Of a stretch of DNA of 24,967 nt, positions 19,121 to 24,967 are shown piece after piece. This DNA comes from Gnetum montanum (lineage: Eukaryota; Streptophyta; Gnetopsida; Gnetales; Gnetaceae). The stretch is taken from the NCBI GenBank assembly GCA_015680685.1, contig MNCI01004284.1, positions 257,532 through 282,498 of the forward strand. Direction: 5' to 3'. Under the pieces are notes generated by a model. The model ran no database searches. It was not told the DNA's origin and saw nothing but the letters and a program-made list of their open reading frames with translations. The first letter of the stretch is position 1. Each line of letters begins with the position of its first letter. The position numbers were made by a program, and so were the translations under genes.

Positions 19121-22100
19121 TTTAAGCTCATATCTCAAGGTTTAAATTCAAAAATATCATTTTTATTAAAAAGATAATTTACAAGAGAAATAAACATCTA
19201 TCGAAGAATAATAGATAAAAAGGATAACAAAAATTACAAGCATTCTTCAAAAAATACTCTTTAGAACTATACTAGTGCAATATATGTAAGGGATCTATGA
19301 CATGTTAAACTACATAATAACACTAAGAAATCACTTAAGAATTTTTTTTAATAAGTATAAATTTTTGTGTAATTTCTAGTTTGTTGAAAATTTAACGTAA
19401 TATAAATATATCTTAACCATTATTTAAACTTGAAACATGTTACATATAAAATAAAATATCATATTCATCATAATCTTGGTATCTATATCCCATCTATAAT
19501 GGGTTGGTTCGTAATATAGAATAAGGATTTGATAATGATTTACTATGATTACTTATCTACTAGATGTTATAGTGTCTAATACTATATTTTTGTCATGGCC
19601 CTAAGTAGCTTGATATGAAAGAATAAATTAAATGATAACTAATAAACACAAAGCTAAACTCTATACATGTAAATCCTAGAAATAGTTAGAAATAAATAGA
19701 TGTATTAATTATTTAAATTTTATTGTAAATTTTATATTACACATGAATTAAAATATGTATGAAGAGATATTCAATGCAACCCAAAGATCAAATAGATCTT
19801 AGAAATGATAAAGAGTATGATTACTTCTAATGCTAAAATAAGGTATAATAGAGATTCTAAAATAATTATTCCATTATCATCAAAATATATACTTTCTTAG
19901 ACTATCACTTCATATTGATATGAAGGTTAAACCATATATTTAATCAAGTTTCATACATAGTTTTAGGATAATACACATATTGAATATTATGTCATTCTAC
20001 TGTATGCCTCATATCTTACTATGATTCATACCTAATGCATTTACTAGTTGAATTAAGTTGGATTTCATTTAAAACCACCAGGAAGGTAGTACTAACTTTA
20101 TCCTCCAATTGTTAGTTATGTGGTAAGACTATTAGAGGACTTAACACCTAGCCTACGACTAACCCTATAAATACCTTATTAGTAAATAGTACCCCTCTTA
20201 TTACTATGGTTTAGTTTAATCTAGTATAAAGACTTACCTAACTTTGTGATTTAATATTTCTTCTCATGATGATTATCCTCTCTCATCATTGTGTCTATGA
20301 TATGAGGCCAAAATAATCACCTCCTCTAAAATCTTCATAGTGGATAAGGGCATTCTCTTCAAATTGTGGAGATTTTCTCCTTCCTTGTGCTAATCTAACT
20401 TTATGGACAAGTCTTATATCTTATGCATTGGATTTTCTCATTGTGTCATGTCATTATTTCAACATTTATCATTTAGAATAATTCTCACCTTAAGATAAAG
20501 TCTTTCCAAGTAACTTATTTAAATTATGTGTCATCTTATCATATCATCTTAACCATGTCAATGTACCAATTAGTTCAATATCATCCTTAAACATAATCAT
20601 ATAAATGAGATGAATACTCTAGTTATTATTTATCAATATCATTCAATATATATCATTATATAATGAAATACATAATAGATAATGGATATTTATCAATTTT
20701 AACCATTTTTTGATGCCATCTCTCAATAATACATTGGATGTAACTTAGATTTTTAGTTATTATTTTAGGTTAAGAATATCAATATCTAAGTATTAGTCAT
20801 TCAAAGTTGTCGAAAAAGTTCATGTTTAAGTTTGCATATTTGCGAATTGGAAAATATTGAAAAGATATCATAATGTATGAATAATAGATATCATTAATGA
20901 GTAATGTTTATAAGAAAACGTTTTTTAATCAAATGTTCATCTTCAATATTTATAGTGATTAGGTCACTAAAAAGATAATTCCATTTATAGATGAATAAGT
21001 AAAACAATATACAAATTGATGAATAATGAGATTTTCCAATGCCCAATCATACAAGTCATAAGTGTACATGTATGACTAGATTGTAATCCATGAATGAGAT
21101 AATGTAAGTATACTAGCAAGTTGATGATAAGTTCATGATCAATGTCTTCTTAGTAGAGTTAGTGAGGTTCAAAATGTATGTTTTAACTCTACATGAGATA
21201 CATGATTATATGATGTTGAATGACTCTTAGGATATTAATGTGAAACATAGTGACTTAAGCATGAGTTCTATTAACTAAGAACAATGTAAATACAAAGATA
21301 TTCTAGTATAATGGAAAAAAACATCTGTTCCTAAATTGAGGAACCATTTTTGTTGGTGAAGCTAGTGTGAGGATGTAAGCCTTGTTTGTTGGATCCAGTT
21401 GATCAAGTTGGTTTAAATGCCTGTGTGATAGAAGTCATTGAGTGAGAGTAGTATCAAGCTCGAATACCTTTGGTTAGTTGTAGAGTGTGCTCAAGCCTCT
21501 AAATCCTAAAGATTATGCAATATAGTACAGATTAAGCACATAACATGTGAGGGTGAATGAAGGTAGTGTAATCAAATCTCTTAGCTTAAGCAAGATTTTC
21601 TTGACACTACTAGGAAAGCTCTAGATCAAGGTTTTAGAGCCACTCTAGACCCTTTTCTCTATGAGTGTCTCTAGCTCCTTTTAGCATCCTTCTTGAATGC
21701 CTTGAGAAGGGATCAATAACCAAGAGTGGTAGGTGTCCACTCATCACTTTAGTCATTTCTAGCTTGACTTCATGCTATTCTAGGAGGAGATAAGGGCATT
21801 GGATTCCTTTGTTAGTTGAACTAGGAGGAAGCATGTGTGAGGATTAGGGTTTAGTTTACTAATTGGTCACTCCTTTAGTGATCAAAGCTCTAACTTAAGA
21901 AATTCATTAAAGAATCTATTAAGAACGAGAAAAGGGCCTTGGACTAATATAATCATGACTAGGATTATGAAGTGACTAGCTACTAAGAAAATCAAGCTTA
22001 GCCATAACAAGGTTATCAAATGATTATTTTTGTGCACTCAAAATCATTTGTACTTATTTCACCAGTTAACTAATAGACATTGAAATGTAAATAAAATTGG

Positions 22101-22545
22101 AATGTAAATGATACTAGAAATATAAATTGCATAGAAAAGTAAATCTAATATAAGTTAAAGGCTACAATGATGAAGAACAATCTTGATCTTTATTACTAGT
22201 TATGAAATACGTCGAGGTACAATCAACTCTAATAAAGATTCTAGACAACTATTTATCATCATAATATGATAATTCATAACTAAATTTAACTTTATGGAAA
22301 TAAACTACAAGAATTTTCATAAATAATAAACAAAAGATAAGTTTTGACATGATGATAAGCTTGTATTTATAGGCATGCTCATATCCTAGTACATCATATG
22401 TTAAGCTATGATATCATTATCCATACTAAGAAAACTTTATTTATCATACCCCTATAACTAACTAAAAACTCATCCTTGAGTTAAAATAAAAGGAGGATAA
22501 ATTTATTATAAAATTATGGGATTACATAGACACAATGACATATTT
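19121..22545. other. AT-rich non-coding stretch without recognisable genes
   Basis: No frame on either strand gives a recognised domain, and open stretches are short. The only possible signals are a TATAAATA at 20166-20173 in a CCC-TATAAATA-CC context, with a TGTTAG start candidate at 20110 that might be an LTR U3, and a TATTTATAGGC near 22365. I see no LTR ends, target duplications or tandem arrays. It is probably very old transposon-derived DNA. Confidence 0.5.
20166..20173 (+). promoter_or_regulatory. Isolated TATA box, possible LTR promoter
   Basis: TATAAATA stands in a less AT-rich context (CGACTAACCC before it), 56 bp after TGTTAGTTATGTGG, which could be an LTR start. No matching LTR end or internal domain is seen. 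Confidence 0.25.
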
Positions 22546-22564
22546 TGTGTATGTGTGTGTGTGT
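22546..22564. repeat. Short TG microsatellite
   Basis: An interrupted (TG)n tract with an uninterrupted 13-base run at 22552-22564. It is too short to say more, though it may be polymorphic. Confidence 0.85.
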
Positions 22565-24308
22565 AACATGAATAACTGACTATGCATGCTAATGAGAATA
22601 GCATCGATCTTTTGTGTTACTCTTAATGGAATTATTTTATAGGTTTCTTATTATTTATGAGTATTTCATTTTTTCAATAGAATCTCTTTATGTTTTTAAG
22701 TGTTTTGGCATGTTTGGAGATGTTCTGGAGCAATTTTTATGAGTTTACATTTTGGGATCAATGGTGACATGTTTGAAGGTATTCCGATATTCCATATCTT
22801 AAAATGAGTATTCTTATTTTTGGCCCTACAAGGATAGCCATATCCTCTAGAGTATAGATGTATCTCCTACTAGGATAGATATCTTCTCCAAAGATAAGAA
22901 GTTTTTTTTGAAGTGTATATGTCTACCATATAAGTTATACATCTTCTACATAAGCTTGTAGCTATGAGAAGATGCATACACCACCTACAAGATGTCACCT
23001 CTAGATCCAATATGTTTACATTACCTAAAAGATGCTTATTTTGTAAATTAATTGCTCTTAAGTGGGAAATCTCATCTTCCCCAAAGATGTCTTGTCCAAC
23101 CATGAGATGTTATTGTACAGATTTCAATGGACTCAAAATTTTAATTTTGAATATTAAGATGGGGTAATGCCATGAGGGAAAACTTTAAATGAACCTCTTA
23201 GGCCTCCATTTGGGAAAAAGGGAAAAATGTGAGGAGAAAGTGATGTTGAACTAAATTTGAATATCCAATATAGTAAGGCCACATAGCTATTTTATATTTG
23301 AGTGTGTTGCTTTAGATCTTGAGCACTTAACTATCCCAGGAATTTTCTTCCAAAATTTGTATTTCTCTTTAATTTTCAACAATAATAAATAGTTGTTTTC
23401 TTTCTTGTTTCCAAATATGTGTATAAGATTAAAAATTTATTTTTTCAATGTTAGATTATTAAAGTTAGGTTCTTACCAAATTACACATATTTATTTAAGT
23501 GATTTACAAAACTATCATGCAAGGCATGATTAACACATGAATCACACATTTAACATAAAAAAGAAAACAAAACAAATGTTTGATGTGGTTCTTTAAGTGT
23601 ATGGTGATCATAATTACTCTTTCATTGGCTACTTCCATTTATTATTAGGCTTCTAGAACTAATATTTTCTCAACAAAGATCTAAAATTTTCTACTTTTAT
23701 CTTAGGATCATAAATAGTCAATTCCACATTGATACCTTCCAAAGATATGGTAGTTGTAGAAGAAATTCATTAGCCTTCACATACCATGATGTAAATTTAG
23801 TTCTTTCAACTTTAAATCCTTGGATAGTTTTTGTAACTCTTAGTAATTTGTCATTTTTCTAGCCAGTTTTGTTGCTACATCTTTTTGATCTTGGTAATGG
23901 GGCTTTACCACTTGAAGTTTAGTATTAACAACATGTAACTTTTGTTAGGTATACTTTTTATGCACAAACTTCTTTTCATACATTGAGTAAATTGTAGTTA
24001 GTTATTATTCCAACTCTATTATTGGTCTACCTACTATTAACATGTCCATGTTGGTATAGCACAGATTCACCAACTCCATCTACTTTGTTAAATCTTGAAT
24101 TTGTAGGTCTTTTCTATTGAATTTAGCTTGATAAGTCAATGTGAGACTATCTAAAATTGGTTGCTAATATGGTAATTATTGTGTAATTGAATTAATCTTA
24201 GCTTTGATCCTCTAAATTTTCTTCTTATTAATTTGCTTGTACATTTCCACATGATCTTTAAAATGATTTCTTGGCCTCATTCTTCCATGCACTTATTTTA
24301 ATGGTAAA
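22565..24308. other. Non-coding stretch with AGATGTC/GAAGATG motifs
   Basis: Between 22850 and 23110, short motifs such as GATATCTTCTCC, CATCTTCTAC, GAGAAGATGC, AAGATGTC and CCAAAGATGTCTTG recur in both orientations. They resemble the motif set at 12395-12590. Open frames over this part (both strands) show no domain and come from the repeats. From 23170 to 24308 nothing is recognisable, and no polypurine tract precedes the LTR at 24309. Confidence 0.4.
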
Positions 24309-24316
24309 TGATGGGA

Positions 24317-24428
24317 CGTGATATCGCATGGGCCGTGATATTTCATATGCGATATCGCGTCCGCCACGATATCGCATCCCCCACGATATCGCGTATTCCC
24401 CCACGATATTGCGTACGCGATATCACGG
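24317..24428. promoter_or_regulatory. U3 array of seven GATATC-centred palindromic motifs
   Basis: Seven variants occur within 112 bp: GTGATATCGCAT, GTGATATTTCAT, GCGATATCGCGT, CACGATATCGCAT, CACGATATCGCGT, CACGATATTGCGT and GCGATATCACGG. Most are self-complementary around GATATC and carry CpG. The array lies just upstream of the TATA box, where plant LTR enhancers sit, so it may bind dimeric transcription factors. Confidence 0.8.
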
Positions 24429-24442
24429 TGTGCCGCCAAGTC

Positions 24443-24450
24443 TATAAATA
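24443..24450 (+). promoter_or_regulatory. TATA box of the rightmost LTR
   Basis: TATAAATA follows the palindrome array by 15 bp, in a CCAAGTC-TATAAATA-AGAGG context. A transcription start near 24475-24485 would divide U3 from R. A GAAAATAAAGAT poly(A)-like signal lies at 24617-24628, as in the related LTR at 6685. Confidence 0.65.
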
Positions 24451-24967
24451 AGAGGTGGCTCTCCCTTGTTTCAAAGTTTAGGCCTAGACTGTAGCAAAAC
24501 TCTGGTAGTTTTACCTCTCCAAAGATAGAATAATTTCCATGTGCCCACAGTAGGAGCTCCAAAGTGAATGGATCTTTATTCGAGAAAATATTGTACCTGA
24601 ACACAAGTTTGTGTACGAAAATAAAGATGAACTTCTTGGATAAACCTTGTAGTGCATGGAATAGGCTAAATAGGATTTTAATTAATGTTATTTACTATTT
24701 ATCATTTAAATGCTTTATTAGTTTATTAAATCTCTCTCAAACCTTCTCTCCTAGTTAAGTGCATTTAGTATGACCGCTTCGAGTACGTGCATTACGCTTG
24801 GTGATCCCAGCAATGACTAGCATCTGGTAACCAAGGTTGCATTGGTTCAGGGTGCGAACGGTAAGTGGGAACGGATACTGATGCTAGGTTAATTAAGGCT
24901 TAGTTAGTTAGTTAAAGTTAGTTAATTAGTCTCTTCACCCTTCACCTCATTAGCATAGGAGATAAAA

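Larger units (their letters stand above)
24309..24967 (+). repeat. 5' part of an LTR of the 6685-7625 family (runs off the window)
   Basis: It starts TGATGGGAC, close to the TGATGAGTC start of the 941-bp LTR. It shares the GTACCTGA to ATAAACCTTGTAG block (24593-24652), the AGTATGACCGCTTCGAG block (24767-24783) and the TTAGTTAATTA-rich tail. Upstream is not a polypurine tract, so it is a 5' or solo LTR. About 200 bp of its 3' end lies outside. It keeps many CpG sites and so looks younger than the surrounding DNA. An antisense open frame at 24293-24604 overlaps U3 and is not a gene. Confidence 0.78.

Noticed and set aside
22870-23167. Overlapping open frames on both strands
   Set aside because: They arise from short repeated AGATG-type motifs; no recognisable domain and no supporting start context.
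24293-24604. Antisense open frame of 103 codons
   Set aside because: It covers LTR U3/R sequence and stays open because of the GATATC repeats. It has no domain and no promoter on that strand.

Overview
This window looks like intergenic heterochromatin from a large, AT-rich plant genome. A conifer or other gymnosperm is my best guess, by inference only. No intact host gene, rRNA, tRNA, CRISPR array or bacterial-style operon is visible. Almost everything recognisable is a decayed retrotransposon. Reading frames can be followed for kilobases, but they are broken by stop codons (chiefly TAG where CAG would be expected), frameshifts and nested insertions.

Layout. 1-202 is the 3' end of a long terminal repeat (LTR). 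It abuts 203-2520, a Ty3/gypsy pol remnant (partial reverse transcriptase, one RNase H, integrase) of Athila-like organisation. A polypurine tract at 2594 and an LTR-like non-coding stretch follow, with a T-rich block and a duplicated hairpin repeat. From about 4195 there is a short-motif array, a TATA box and then a long decayed coiled-coil reading frame (4467-6435). That frame leads into a polypurine tract and a 941-bp LTR (6685-7625) with perfect 8-bp inverted ends. The LTR abuts a second gypsy pol (7626-10569). This one carries an extra, second RNase H before the integrase, which marks the Tat lineage. Behind it lies a repeat-rich 3' region (29-bp repeats, a hairpin, a 20-23-bp tandem array), typical of Tat elements.

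An LTR-like segment with TATA and poly(A) signals ends near 12283. A degenerate LINE follows, with an ORF1 remnant at 12938 and an ORF2 with endonuclease, reverse transcriptase and C-terminal Cys/His region at 13200-16330. A second, shorter LINE C-terminal fragment lies near 18180-18360. From about 16.4 to 24.3 kb the sequence is AT-rich with only weak signals: a G-quadruplex motif, a TG microsatellite, isolated TATA boxes and two diverged copies of an unidentified repeat. At 24309 another LTR of the 6685-7625 family begins and runs off the window. Its U3 carries an array of GATATC-centred palindromes.

Nothing here appears able to make a complete protein. The points of most interest are the coiled-coil frame carried by an LTR element with no pol of its own in view, the sharp CAG-to-TAG decay signature, the different short-motif arrays in the U3 regions, and one LTR family found twice directly abutting reverse-transcriptase codons.
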